Part shown: positions 15,405-23,722 of the stretch, one piece after another | Layout: every line of letters begins with the position of its first letter | Numbering within the stretch: the stretch's first letter is position 1 | DNA from: Phycisphaerae bacterium | GTDB lineage: Bacteria; Planctomycetota; Phycisphaerae; Sedimentisphaerales; Anaerobacaceae | DNA: 64,000 nucleotides | Direction: 5' to 3' | NCBI GenBank assembly: GCA_012744475.1 | Contig: JAAYBV010000017.1 | Coordinates: 1-64,000 of the forward strand | The notes under the pieces: model-generated | What the model was told of the DNA's origin: nothing | Seen by the model: the letters and a program-made list of their open reading frames with translations, nothing else | The model's database searches: none | Translations under genes and position numbers: made by a program

Positions 15405-17636
15405 CTATTCGTAGGGCAGGGTGACGGTGGCGGTGGTGCCCTGGTGGGGGGTGCTGGCCAGGGCGAGGGTTCCCCGGTTCAGTTGGAGCAGGCGGGCGGC
15501 GTACGCCAGGCCCATGCCTCGTTTGCGGCCGGCGGGCTTGGCGCTGAAGAACGGATGCGTGGCCTTTCGCAGCGTGTCGGTGTCCATGCCGCAGCCCAGA
15601 TCGCGCACCTGGAGCATGACTCCATCGGCGCCGGGTTCGACGCTGATCTTGATCGGTCCGGATGGGTCGGTGTACGACTCGATGGCGTTGGCGATGATAT
15701 TGGCCAGCGCCGAGACGACCTGAGCGGAATCGACGTATACCTCGCCATCGGCTCCGACCGCCTGGACCTGCGCGTTGACGTGCTCGACCCTGCTTTTCTG
15801 TCCGGCCAGCTCGAGCGCCTCCTCGATGATCTGGTGAATCGCGGTAGCCGCCGGGCGGGGTTTCGACGGCTCGGCGAACGCCATCAGGTCATCGATCACG
15901 CCGGTAGCCTCGCCTACGTTGTCCTGTATCTGCCGAAGGTCCCGCTTTCGCTCCTCATCGGCCTCGCTCTCGGCCAGCAGTTGAGCGCGGCCCGAGATCA
16001 CCGACAGCGGGTTGTTCAGCTCATGGGCGACGCCTGCGGCCATCTCGGCCAGGGCCTCGATCGGGCTCTCAACCGACCTGGGCTCGGCCGCCGGTTTGGC
16101 GTCGCTCATCGCCCGGACGAGCCGTTCGGAGAATCGCGTCTGTTTCTCCTTCGCCATCGCCAGTCCGAGCACGGTTCCCGCCATCGACGCGGCCGTCTGG
16201 AACTTCTCGGCAAACAACGCGGCATCGCCCGGATAGTTCAGTTCGAAGGCCATGATCGCCACCGCCCGCCCGTCGCAGAGCAGCGGAACGAGCTTCGTCC
16301 GACCGAGGTCGAGGTCCACGTCCACCTGCTCGACGAGCCAGTCGATGTGGTCCTGCGCATCGGTCACGGCGAAACGCTCGGCAATCAAACGCGGCACCAC
16401 AGGCCGGTCTTCGGGCGCTTCCAGCACCATCCTGTGGCTGTGTCCCAGGGCCTCGACCACGATGGTGTCGATGGCCCCGGCGTGCGTTCCGCCCGCCAGG
16501 TACAGGCAGATCGACCCGGTCTGAAAGAACCGCTGCCACCGGCGAGCGAGGTTCTCCGCGATGGCGACAGCGCCGGCGCTGGGACCGATATCGCCGAGGA
16601 ACTCGCGGGCGAAGTCCAAGTAGCTCGAAGCCATCTTGAGGTCGCGCCCCTCGACACCAAGTGTCGTCTGTCCGGTCGAGAGCTTCGCCGCGACGGCCTG
16701 GATCGCATCGCAGTATCTGGCCGCCGCGTTGGGCATGGTAAGACCCAGGGCCTCGGCCCTGGTCGCGACCTCCTGCGCCAGGCCGTCCGCGATTCGGGCC
16801 AGCGCTTCCACGTTGGCCTCGATAGTCTTGGCGACGGCGCTGAGCCGCTCGGGCGGATCGAAACTGCCGGAGCGACCGATCCCGACGTGCCGGGCGACGT
16901 GGTCGGCTGCCCAGACGATGCGCGCGACGGCGGTTTCGGGCAGGCCCTCCAAGGTGGTGACGGCGCTGCTGTGGTGCAGCCAGATCGCCGTCGTGATCGG
17001 GTCGGGCAGGCGCCATTTGCGGGCCAACTGCTTGCCGAGCATGGCGTGGTGGGTGCCGAGGTGCTTCTGTTCGACGGCGTACAGGCCCGATCCGGTGGCT
17101 TCCGCCTCCTGGACGATAGCCGCAAGGCTCTTGGGCATGATGTCCTGAAGGGCGAACTTGCCGATATCGTGCAGCAGACCGGCCGAGTAGGCCATGTGCG
17201 GGTCCAGGGCCGGTTGGCAGGCTTCGACGATGTGTCTGGCGCAGACCGCCACCGCGAGACTGTGGACGATCAGATCGTTGCGGGCCGGCGAGCCAGGCTG
17301 GTTCTGGCCGAACTCGATCTCGAAGCCGGCCGAGACCTTCAGGCCCAGAAGGGCGTCGCGGACCTCGTCAGCGTCGAGACGGTCGAGCACGAGGTGGATC
17401 GCATGTCGCTGGCCGGGCGGTGCGGCAGGGCAGCGTTGCCCCAGCGACAGGACACGGGCAGCCAGAGCCGGCTCGCACTGCGCAATATCCGCGATAGAGC
17501 TGGCGCAGAAGCGGCCCTGGAGCATCCTGGTGAGGTACTGAACGGCCACGCACGGTGGCACCGACAGGGCCGCCAGCTCACCTGCGGCCAGTTCCACCTT
17601 GCGGGAAGCGGCTGCGCTCACACTTCGTTCGGCCAT
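15405..17636 (-). CDS. HDOD-domain histidine kinase
   Basis: The protein has 743 residues and is cytoplasmic. The N-terminus is an HDOD domain (about 20-215: VAVQYLTRMLQGRF, AGLLHDIGKFAL, HHAMLGKQLARKWRLP). A GAF-like middle follows (about 350-500). The histidine-kinase core has phospho-acceptor H538 in VAHELNNPLSVISGR, and HATPase motifs NIIANAIES, LGCGMD and GMGLAYAARLL near the C-terminus. It should sense a cytoplasmic signal and phosphorylate a receiver, most likely the HTH-receiver protein encoded 116 bp upstream on the same strand. There is no transmembrane segment. Confidence 0.92.
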   Translation of the reverse strand: MAERSVSAAASRKVELAAGELAALSVPPCVAVQYLTRMLQGRFCASSIADIAQCEPALAARVLSLGQRCPAAPPGQRHAIHLVLDRLDADEVRDALLGLKVSAGFEIEFGQNQPGSPARNDLIVHSLAVAVCARHIVEACQPALDPHMAYSAGLLHDIGKFALQDIMPKSLAAIVQEAEATGSGLYAVEQKHLGTHHAMLGKQLARKWRLPDPITTAIWLHHSSAVTTLEGLPETAVARIVWAADHVARHVGIGRSGSFDPPERLSAVAKTIEANVEALARIADGLAQEVATRAEALGLTMPNAAARYCDAIQAVAAKLSTGQTTLGVEGRDLKMASSYLDFAREFLGDIGPSAGAVAIAENLARRWQRFFQTGSICLYLAGGTHAGAIDTIVVEALGHSHRMVLEAPEDRPVVPRLIAERFAVTDAQDHIDWLVEQVDVDLDLGRTKLVPLLCDGRAVAIMAFELNYPGDAALFAEKFQTAASMAGTVLGLAMAKEKQTRFSERLVRAMSDAKPAAEPRSVESPIEALAEMAAGVAHELNNPLSVISGRAQLLAESEADEERKRDLRQIQDNVGEATGVIDDLMAFAEPSKPRPAATAIHQIIEEALELAGQKSRVEHVNAQVQAVGADGEVYVDSAQVVSALANIIANAIESYTDPSGPIKISVEPGADGVMLQVRDLGCGMDTDTLRKATHPFFSAKPAGRKRGMGLAYAARLLQLNRGTLALASTPHQGTTATVTLPYE

Positions 17637-17752
17637 GCCGGTGTCCTCGTTACGTCTCTTCGCTGTCGTTCACCCGCCTCGATGAAGCAACACGCCCTTT
17701 CGTCAGTCCAGAGATTCCCCGCGCCCATCACCCCGCAGGGGCCCCGTTGCAC

Positions 17753-18319
17753 TCACGCCAGCTGCAATGCCGCATCGACCTTCTCGGTCAGCTCCGCGAT
17801 GGTGAACGGCTTGCGAATGAAATTCTCGGCGCCCGATCGCAGGAGCTGATCGATCTCCTCCTGTTTGATGACGCCACTGACGATGATGATCCGTGTGTTC
17901 TCGAATTCCGGATTGCTCCGGATGGTCTGACAGACCACGTTGCCATTGACGTCCGGCAGCATGTAATCGAGCAGAATCAGGTCCGGTCGAAACTGCTGCG
18001 TCGCCATGCCCGCCTCGTACCCGCTCGATGCCGTCCGGATGTCGAACCGTCCATCCCGTGTCAGGATGTCACTGATCAGCTCGACGATCTCGGCGTCGTC
18101 ATCGACCACGAGCACCTTTTTCTTGCCCGAATCCAGGTTGTCCAGAGGGATGTTGTTCTCCCTCATGAACTTGATCAGATTCTGGCGGGGAATGCGGCGG
18201 AACTTCGATCCTGGTACGCGAAAGCCCCTGAGTCGACCCGAGTCAAAACAGCGAATGATAGTTTGCTGGCTGACTCGGCAGATCTCGGCGGCCTCGCCGG
18301 TGGTGAATAGATCCTTCAT
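17753..18319 (-). CDS. HTH (excisionase/MerR-like) DNA-binding protein with C-terminal receiver domain
   Basis: The protein has 188 residues. Residues 1-55 are a helix-turn-helix of the excisionase/MerR type (TTGEAAEICRVSQQTIIRCF, GRLRGFRVPGSKFRRIP). Residues about 68-188 are a receiver domain: VLVVDDDAEIV, phospho-acceptor aspartate in LILLDYMLPDVNG, SGV and lysine in RKPF. The order, DNA-binding first and receiver last, is the reverse of OmpR-type regulators. The start MKDLFTTGE is preferred over a longer one because AGGAAGGGG lies just upstream. The partner kinase is encoded next. Confidence 0.9.
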   Translation of the reverse strand: MKDLFTTGEAAEICRVSQQTIIRCFDSGRLRGFRVPGSKFRRIPRQNLIKFMRENNIPLDNLDSGKKKVLVVDDDAEIVELISDILTRDGRFDIRTASSGYEAGMATQQFRPDLILLDYMLPDVNGNVVCQTIRSNPEFENTRIIIVSGVIKQEEIDQLLRSGAENFIRKPFTIAELTEKVDAALQLA

Positions 18320-18527
18320 CCTTGCCCCTTCCTTTTTCGCCAACTCCATTTGACAGAAGGCTCTTCCAGGTTACCTTGACGGCCCACATTAACCTCAGTT
18401 CGGCAGTTTGTCAAGTCGAAAAAAACACTGACCCCCGCTTTTTACCATGATACCTAAATTCTTATCGGAGATGGACATCGGGGGGGCCGGATCACCCTTA
18501 CGCTCTCCAAAAGCAAGGCGCTGTGGA

Positions 18528-18602
18528 GTTTCAAGTTTGAAGTCTGAAGTTTGAAGTGGTGAGTGTGAAGCAGGATGCCTGGCCTCTCTTCAAACTTGAA
18601 AC
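18528..18602. repeat. Inverted repeat of GTTTCAAGTTTGAAG type
   Basis: GTTTCAAGTTTGAAG (18528-18542) and its perfect reverse complement (18588-18602) flank further TTTGAAGT units. A related block surrounds the palindrome at 824. The 18350-18819 stretch holds no gene. Confidence 0.6.
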
Positions 18603-18819
18603 TTCCAACGGCTGCAAACCTGCTCGAGTTCTTCTCAGACCCTGAGCGAAACCTGTCCCGTCGCGGCATTCCGCTGCTTGGGGGGCGGACCGATGCAACA
18701 CACAGGCAGGGCATTCTCTGTGCTGTCGCGGGCGATGTTATCTGACGTTGCGCGGTCGTGACGCGGCAAAGGGCAGACCGGGACGTCCCGAGGGTGACTC
18801 GGCTGGAGAGATCCGGCGC

Positions 18820-19059
18820 TCAGACCGCAACGTCACGAGGACGCCGACCGTAGTTGTACTGCTTCTCCGTTCGACCTTCTCGATCGTGAATAACCAGAAG
18901 ACTATAGGGATGCGTCCTGGCCAGGTCTCGCCCCCGGAGGATGGCTTCGGTGCGCGCGCGGTGCGTGCTCATCACCTGACCTGAGTTCTCCTGCACGACG
19001 TTCCATCCACGTTCTTCGTCAAAGGCCACGTGGTACGTCACGCGTCCGACTGTCTCCAT
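18820..19059 (-). CDS. DUF2188-like small protein
   Basis: The protein has 79 residues. VTYHVAFDEERGWNVVQENS, THRARTEAILRGRDLARTHP and LLVIHDREGRTEKQYNYG follow the DUF2188 pattern, a short single-domain protein of unknown function in which a conserved Trp is followed by an AEA-x-x-x-ARELA helix and an HxxDG turn. GGAGAG and GGAGGT lie just upstream of the ATG. It has no operon partner. Confidence 0.7.
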   Translation of the reverse strand: METVGRVTYHVAFDEERGWNVVQENSGQVMSTHRARTEAILRGRDLARTHPYSLLVIHDREGRTEKQYNYGRRPRDVAV

Positions 19060-19486
19060 ACCTCCATCTCTCCGTCACGGCCGACGGCGTTTCGTCGGCG
19101 TCTATCGACTGTCGTTGGCGCCCTGTCCGCCCACGGGTTCACACGCCCGTGCGTCACGCCGCAGCTTCGCCATTCTGCCAGCAGTCACCTGCACGTCAAT
19201 ACCTTTGCTGTATACTCCGCCCGAAACCGCAATCTTAGCGTCATTGCTTATGCAACCGTTCTTGGTTGGCACACGCTCGAATGGAACAACGAGCGCGACC
19301 GGGAAAGCTGTTAAGAGGGGGCGATGTGCGAGGTCTGGGAGATTGCGATGCCAGGGGATGTGGGGCCATGCGGCCTGCGCCGCGTTGGAGTGTGGAGGGC
19401 AGATTTCCTTTGTCTTTCGCGAAGCGGGTCAAAGAAGAATAGTATTATAGCTATATTAAGATAAATGAGTTATCAAAGGCCCGAAC
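19060..19486. other. Intergenic region with AT-rich promoter/operator upstream of arsR-like gene
   Basis: No gene is convincing. The last 50 bp are sharply AT-rich (TAGTATTATAGCTATATTAAG at 19440 onward), unlike the GC-rich surroundings. This is a plausible promoter and ArsR operator for the downstream operon. Confidence 0.4.
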
Positions 19487-19828
19487 ATGGATAAAGAACT
19501 GGCTGTGCAGGCGGCGGAGGTGCTCAAGGCGGTCGCCCACCCCATCCGCCTCCAGATCATCGAGGCGCTGGAGGCGGGAAGGCGGTCCGTGAACGAGATC
19601 GCCGAGACGGTGGGGGAGAAGCAGGCGATCACCAGCCAGCAACTGACCATCATGAAGGACAAAGGCATCGTCAGTTCACACCGCGAAGGGGCACACGTGT
19701 TCTATCAGATCGAGAACGAGAGCGTCATCCGCGTCCTCGGCTGCGTCTACAACCACTGTCGGAAGAAGACCAGGGGGCGAAAGCAGGCGAGCACAACCGG
19801 CCGATCGCCGATGGGACGAACGATATGA
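19487..19828 (+). CDS. ArsR/SmtB-family transcriptional repressor
   Basis: The protein has 113 residues. The winged helix is clear: AVAHPIRLQIIEALEAG, SVNEIAETVGEKQAITSQQLTIMKDKG, and wing VSSHREGAHVFYQI. Only two cysteines are present (C86 and C91 in LGCVYNHC), so a thiol or metal switch in the last helix is possible but not the classical ArsR site. It overlaps the MMPL gene by 4 bp (ATGA), so it probably regulates that operon and itself from the AT-rich region upstream. Confidence 0.9.
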   Translation: MDKELAVQAAEVLKAVAHPIRLQIIEALEAGRRSVNEIAETVGEKQAITSQQLTIMKDKGIVSSHREGAHVFYQIENESVIRVLGCVYNHCRKKTRGRKQASTTGRSPMGRTI

Positions 19829-22683
19829 AGCTAAGACACAGGATCACGGATTTCTCGGTGCGCCGCTACAAGCTGATCACTGTGGTGATGGTCGTCTTCA
19901 CTCTGGGGCTGGGAGCCCTGATCCCGCGCATCCGGGTGGATACCGACCCGGAGAACATGCTGTCGGGCGATGAGCCGGTGCGGGTCTTCCACGACCGGAC
20001 CAAGGAAGAGTTCGTCCTGTCGGACATGGTGGTCGTCGGGATCGTCAACAACGCCCATCCCGAGGGTGTATTCAACGCCGACTCGCTGCGCAGGATCCAT
20101 GAACTGACCGAATATGCCAGGACGCTGCGCTGGCCGAGCGAGGACGACCCGAACCAGGAGGTCGGCGTGATCGAGGTCGACCTGCTGGCTCCGTCCACGG
20201 TCGATCACATCGGCCAGGGCGGTCCGGGCGTCGTGACGTTCGAGTGGCTGATGCCCCGGCCCCCCCAGACCGAGGCCGAGGCGCTGGCCGTTCGCGACAA
20301 GGCCATGTCCAATCCGCTGCTCAAGGGAACGGTCGTCTCCGACGACGGCAAGGCGATCTGTCTGTACCTGCCGCTGACGCACAAGGACCTGAGCCATCGG
20401 GTGTATCGCGCGCTCAACACGAAGATCACTGAGTTCACGGGCGACGAGGAATACCACATCACGGGCCTGCCCGTGGCGGAGGACACCTTCGGCTACGAGA
20501 TGTTCATCCAGATGGCCATCTCGGCCCCGCTGGCGATGCTGGTGATCTTCCTGCTGATGCTGGCGTTCTTCCGCAAGCTGGTTCTGGTGATCTCGCCGAT
20601 GATCGTGGCGATGGTCGCGGTCATCTCGACGATGGGCGCGCTGATCGGCCTGGGCTTTCCGGTCCACATCATGAGCTCGATGATCCCGATCTTCCTGATG
20701 CCGATCTCGGTGGTCGATTCGGTGCACATTCTGTCGGAATTCTTCGACCGTTACACGAAGGAAAAGGGGCGGCGCGAGACGACGCTGGAGGTCATGGACA
20801 CCCTGTTCATGCCGATGCTGTATACGTCGCTGACGTCGGCGGCCGGGTTCGCATCGCTGGGGCTGACGCCGATCCCGCCGGTGCAGGTTTTCGGCATCTT
20901 CGTCGCGGCGGGCATCATGGTGGCGTGGGTCTGCACGGTGACGTTCGTGCCTGCCTACATCATGTTCCTCAAGGACCGCTCGCTGGAGAACTTCGGCGCC
21001 GCCGCCGCGCACGAAGAAAAGCAAACCTGGCTGACGCGCGTGCTTCATTCTACGGGACGGCTCACCTACGCCGCCGCCAAACCCATTCTGGTGGTGATGA
21101 TGATTCTGGCGGCCATCGCCGTCTACGGCATTACACAAGTCAACATCAACGACAACCCGATCAAGTGGTTTGCGAAAAGCCATCCGATCCGCCAGGCGGA
21201 TATCGAGCTGAACCGGCACTTCTCGGGGACCTACATGGCGTATCTGGTTCTCGAAGACGCCGGCGATCCCAACGTGAGCACCGAGTACGTGCAGGCTCTG
21301 CGCGACCGCCTCATGGAGAAAGCCGGAGATCTGACGGCCGACCTGCCGGCCGCGACGGCGATAGTCGTCGAAGCCGAGAAGGCTCTCCTGGCCGAGGCCT
21401 CGACCGGGCTGACCAGGCTCGCGCTGCTCGATCAACTGGGCCGCTGTGCGCAGGAGAAGGAGGCCTCGGCGTCGCAGGAGGCCGCCGACGTCTGGTATGA
21501 GCTGATCGATTTCTTCGACCTCGAGAAAGAGCGTCTGAAGATCTTCAAGCAGCCCGAGGCGCTGCGCTACATCGCGCAACTGGAGAAGTACCTGGAAGAA
21601 ACCGGTCTCGTCGGCAAGACGAACTCGCTTGCCGGCATCGTCAAGAAGGTCCACCAGGAGCTGATCGACGGCAAGCCTGAGAACTACACGATCCCGGATT
21701 CCAGCGCGGCGGTGGCCGAGTGTCTGATCCAGTTCCAGAGCAGCCACACGCCTGACGATCTGTGGCACTTCGTCACCAACGACTACGACAAAACCAGCCT
21801 CTGGCTCCAGCTCAGAAGCGGCGACAACAAGGACATGGAGCAGGTCGTCAAAGCGGTGGACGAGTTCTTCGCACAAAATCCCTCGCCGGTGCCGGTCGAG
21901 CACCAGTGGGCGGGTCTGACCTATATCAACATTGTCTGGCAGAACAAGATGGTCTGGGGCATGCTCCAGTCGCTGCTCGGCAGCTTCATCATCGTGTTCA
22001 TCATGATGGCGATCATGTTCCGTTCGGTGCTGTGGGGTCTGGTGTGCATGGTGCCGCTGTCGATCACCATTGTGGTCATCTACGGCGTCATCGGGCTGGT
22101 CGGCAAGGACTACGACATGCCCGTCGCGGTGCTCAGCGCGCTGACGTTGGGCATGGCGGTCGACTTCGCGATCCACTTCCTCGAACGGGCGCGGGCCACG
22201 TACGCCCAGACCGGCTCGTGGAAGCACAGCGCTGCGGAGATGTTCGGCGAGCCGGCGCGGGCCATCAGCCGCAACGTCCTGGTCATCGCCATCGGCTTCC
22301 TGCCGCTGCTGGCGGCGCCGCTGGTTCCGTATAAGACGGTGGGCATCTTCCTCTGCGCGATCATGGCGCTGTCGGGCGTCGTCACACTTCTGGTGCTCCC
22401 CGCTATTCTGACCGTGGCGGAGAAGCGACTGTTCAAGACGGCGGTAGATCCGCAGTCCCCCGGCTGCAACTGCGCGTTCTGCTTTGTGGTCTCGCTGTCG
22501 AGCGTGGTCGTCGTCCTCCTGAATGTGTATCAGTTCGGGAAGATGGGTTTCAACAGCTTCATGTGGTTCAGCATCGTTGCTGTGCCGGTCCTGGCAGTGA
22601 TCTGCGGCATCCTGTCGCGCCGACAGGCCTGTCGAATGGTCCAGGCCCAGCAACAGAAGATCGGTCCGGTCGAGAAGGAATAG
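19825..22683 (+). CDS. MMPL/RND-family transporter
   Basis: The protein has 952 residues. Two halves each have an N-terminal helix, a large periplasmic loop and a block of about five helices with a sterol-sensing-like fold (FRKLVLVISPMIVAMVAVIS and LGSFIIVFIMMAIMFRSVLW). This is the layout of MMPL/HpnN-type exporters of lipids or lipid-linked molecules. A C-terminal extension adds two helices preceded by CNCAFC, a cysteine cluster unusual for the family. It is the second gene of a five-gene operon whose other products are a LolA-like protein and an outer-membrane barrel, suggesting transport of lipid-like cargo across the envelope. Confidence 0.92.
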   Translation: MKLRHRITDFSVRRYKLITVVMVVFTLGLGALIPRIRVDTDPENMLSGDEPVRVFHDRTKEEFVLSDMVVVGIVNNAHPEGVFNADSLRRIHELTEYARTLRWPSEDDPNQEVGVIEVDLLAPSTVDHIGQGGPGVVTFEWLMPRPPQTEAEALAVRDKAMSNPLLKGTVVSDDGKAICLYLPLTHKDLSHRVYRALNTKITEFTGDEEYHITGLPVAEDTFGYEMFIQMAISAPLAMLVIFLLMLAFFRKLVLVISPMIVAMVAVISTMGALIGLGFPVHIMSSMIPIFLMPISVVDSVHILSEFFDRYTKEKGRRETTLEVMDTLFMPMLYTSLTSAAGFASLGLTPIPPVQVFGIFVAAGIMVAWVCTVTFVPAYIMFLKDRSLENFGAAAAHEEKQTWLTRVLHSTGRLTYAAAKPILVVMMILAAIAVYGITQVNINDNPIKWFAKSHPIRQADIELNRHFSGTYMAYLVLEDAGDPNVSTEYVQALRDRLMEKAGDLTADLPAATAIVVEAEKALLAEASTGLTRLALLDQLGRCAQEKEASASQEAADVWYELIDFFDLEKERLKIFKQPEALRYIAQLEKYLEETGLVGKTNSLAGIVKKVHQELIDGKPENYTIPDSSAAVAECLIQFQSSHTPDDLWHFVTNDYDKTSLWLQLRSGDNKDMEQVVKAVDEFFAQNPSPVPVEHQWAGLTYINIVWQNKMVWGMLQSLLGSFIIVFIMMAIMFRSVLWGLVCMVPLSITIVVIYGVIGLVGKDYDMPVAVLSALTLGMAVDFAIHFLERARATYAQTGSWKHSAAEMFGEPARAISRNVLVIAIGFLPLLAAPLVPYKTVGIFLCAIMALSGVVTLLVLPAILTVAEKRLFKTAVDPQSPGCNCAFCFVVSLSSVVVVLLNVYQFGKMGFNSFMWFSIVAVPVLAVICGILSRRQACRMVQAQQQKIGPVEKE

Positions 22684-22694
22684 AGAGGTGCACC

Positions 22695-22883
22695 ATGACG
22701 GTCGAAACCATGCTTCGGGGAATTGCCGGATTCTTCGTGGTTGTGAGTGCTCTGCTGGCACACTATCATTCGCCTTATTGGCTTTTGTTCACGGGCTTCG
22801 TCGGTCTGAACCTGCTCCAGTCGGCGTTCACCAACTGGTGCCCGATGATGACGCTGCTGCGAAAGCTCGGGGTCAAAGGCTGA
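22695..22883 (+). CDS. DUF2892-family small membrane protein
   Basis: The protein has 62 residues. Two hydrophobic helices (LRGIAGFFVVVSALLAHY, YWLLFTGFVGLNLLQSAF) are followed by NWCPMMTLLRKLGV, the signature end of DUF2892 proteins, which often accompany rhodanese or thiol-related genes. GAGAGGTG precedes the ATG. It lies 11 bp after the MMPL gene. Confidence 0.88.
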   Translation: MTVETMLRGIAGFFVVVSALLAHYHSPYWLLFTGFVGLNLLQSAFTNWCPMMTLLRKLGVKG

Positions 22884-22906
22884 TATCAAGAAGTGGGAGG
22901 TGTTGC

Positions 22907-23722
22907 ATGCTGCGCAAGAGAAGCTTCGTGGTTTTGTCTGCGTTTGCGGTTTTCAGTTTGTTTGCTGCGGCCGGCGTTCGTGCGGCCGACGGCGACGTGC
23001 CGGACGTGCAGACGATCGTGAACAAGGCCAATGTCGTCGCCTACTACCAGGGCGACGACGGCAAAGCCACGGTCAAGATGACCATCACCAATAAGGCGGG
23101 GCAGACCCGCGAGCGGGAGTTCATCATCCTGCGCAAAGACATTGCCGACGGCGGCGACCAGAATTACTTCGTGTACTTCCAGCGTCCGTCCGACGTGCGG
23201 CGGATGGTCTACCTCGTGCAGAAACACACCGGCGAGGGCAAAGACGATGACCGCTGGCTGTACCTGCCCGCCCTCGATCTGGTCAAGCGCATCGCCGCCA
23301 GCGACAAGCGGACCAGCTTCGTCGGTTCCGACTTCGTCTATGAGGATGTCTCCGGACGCAACCTGGACCTTGATACCCATGAGCTGATCGAGACCACCGA
23401 TACCCTGTTCGTCGTCAAGAACGTGCCGAAGAAGCCCGAAGAGGTCGAGTTCAGCCACTACACCGTGGCGATCGACCGCAAGACGTACGTGCCGACGAAG
23501 ATGGAATTTTACGACAAGCAGGGGCAGCTCTACCGCGTCATCGAGTCGAAGGACGTCAAGATGATCCAGGAGTTCCCCACGGTCACCAAGTCGGTCGTCA
23601 AGGACCTCAAGACCGGCGGCCAGACCGAAATGGTCTTCACGGATGTCCATTACAACATCGGCGTCGGCGATGTCTTCGAGGAGCGCTATCTCCGCAGACC
23701 CCCCAGGGAGGCCATGAGATGA
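22907..23722 (+). CDS. LolA-like outer-membrane lipoprotein-sorting protein
   Basis: The protein has 271 residues. A Sec signal peptide (KRSFVVLSAFAVFSLFAAAGVRA) leads into a half-barrel domain: TVKMTITNKAGQTRERE, FVYFQRPSDVRRMVYLV, DRWLYLPALDLVKRI, and SFVGSDFVYEDVSGRN. It is the type found next to MMPL transporters, where it is thought to shuttle lipid-like cargo in the periplasm. GGGAGG lies before the ATG. Its stop overlaps the start of the next gene (ATGAGATGA). Confidence 0.9.
   Translation: MLRKRSFVVLSAFAVFSLFAAAGVRAADGDVPDVQTIVNKANVVAYYQGDDGKATVKMTITNKAGQTREREFIILRKDIADGGDQNYFVYFQRPSDVRRMVYLVQKHTGEGKDDDRWLYLPALDLVKRIAASDKRTSFVGSDFVYEDVSGRNLDLDTHELIETTDTLFVVKNVPKKPEEVEFSHYTVAIDRKTYVPTKMEFYDKQGQLYRVIESKDVKMIQEFPTVTKSVVKDLKTGGQTEMVFTDVHYNIGVGDVFEERYLRRPPREAMR

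Noticed and set aside
19831-22761. Long open frame (976 codons) on the strand opposite the MMPL gene
   Set aside because: Its composition is Arg/Asp/His-rich and low in recognisable motifs, as expected for the antisense of a GC-rich gene. The plus-strand MMPL protein is unmistakable.
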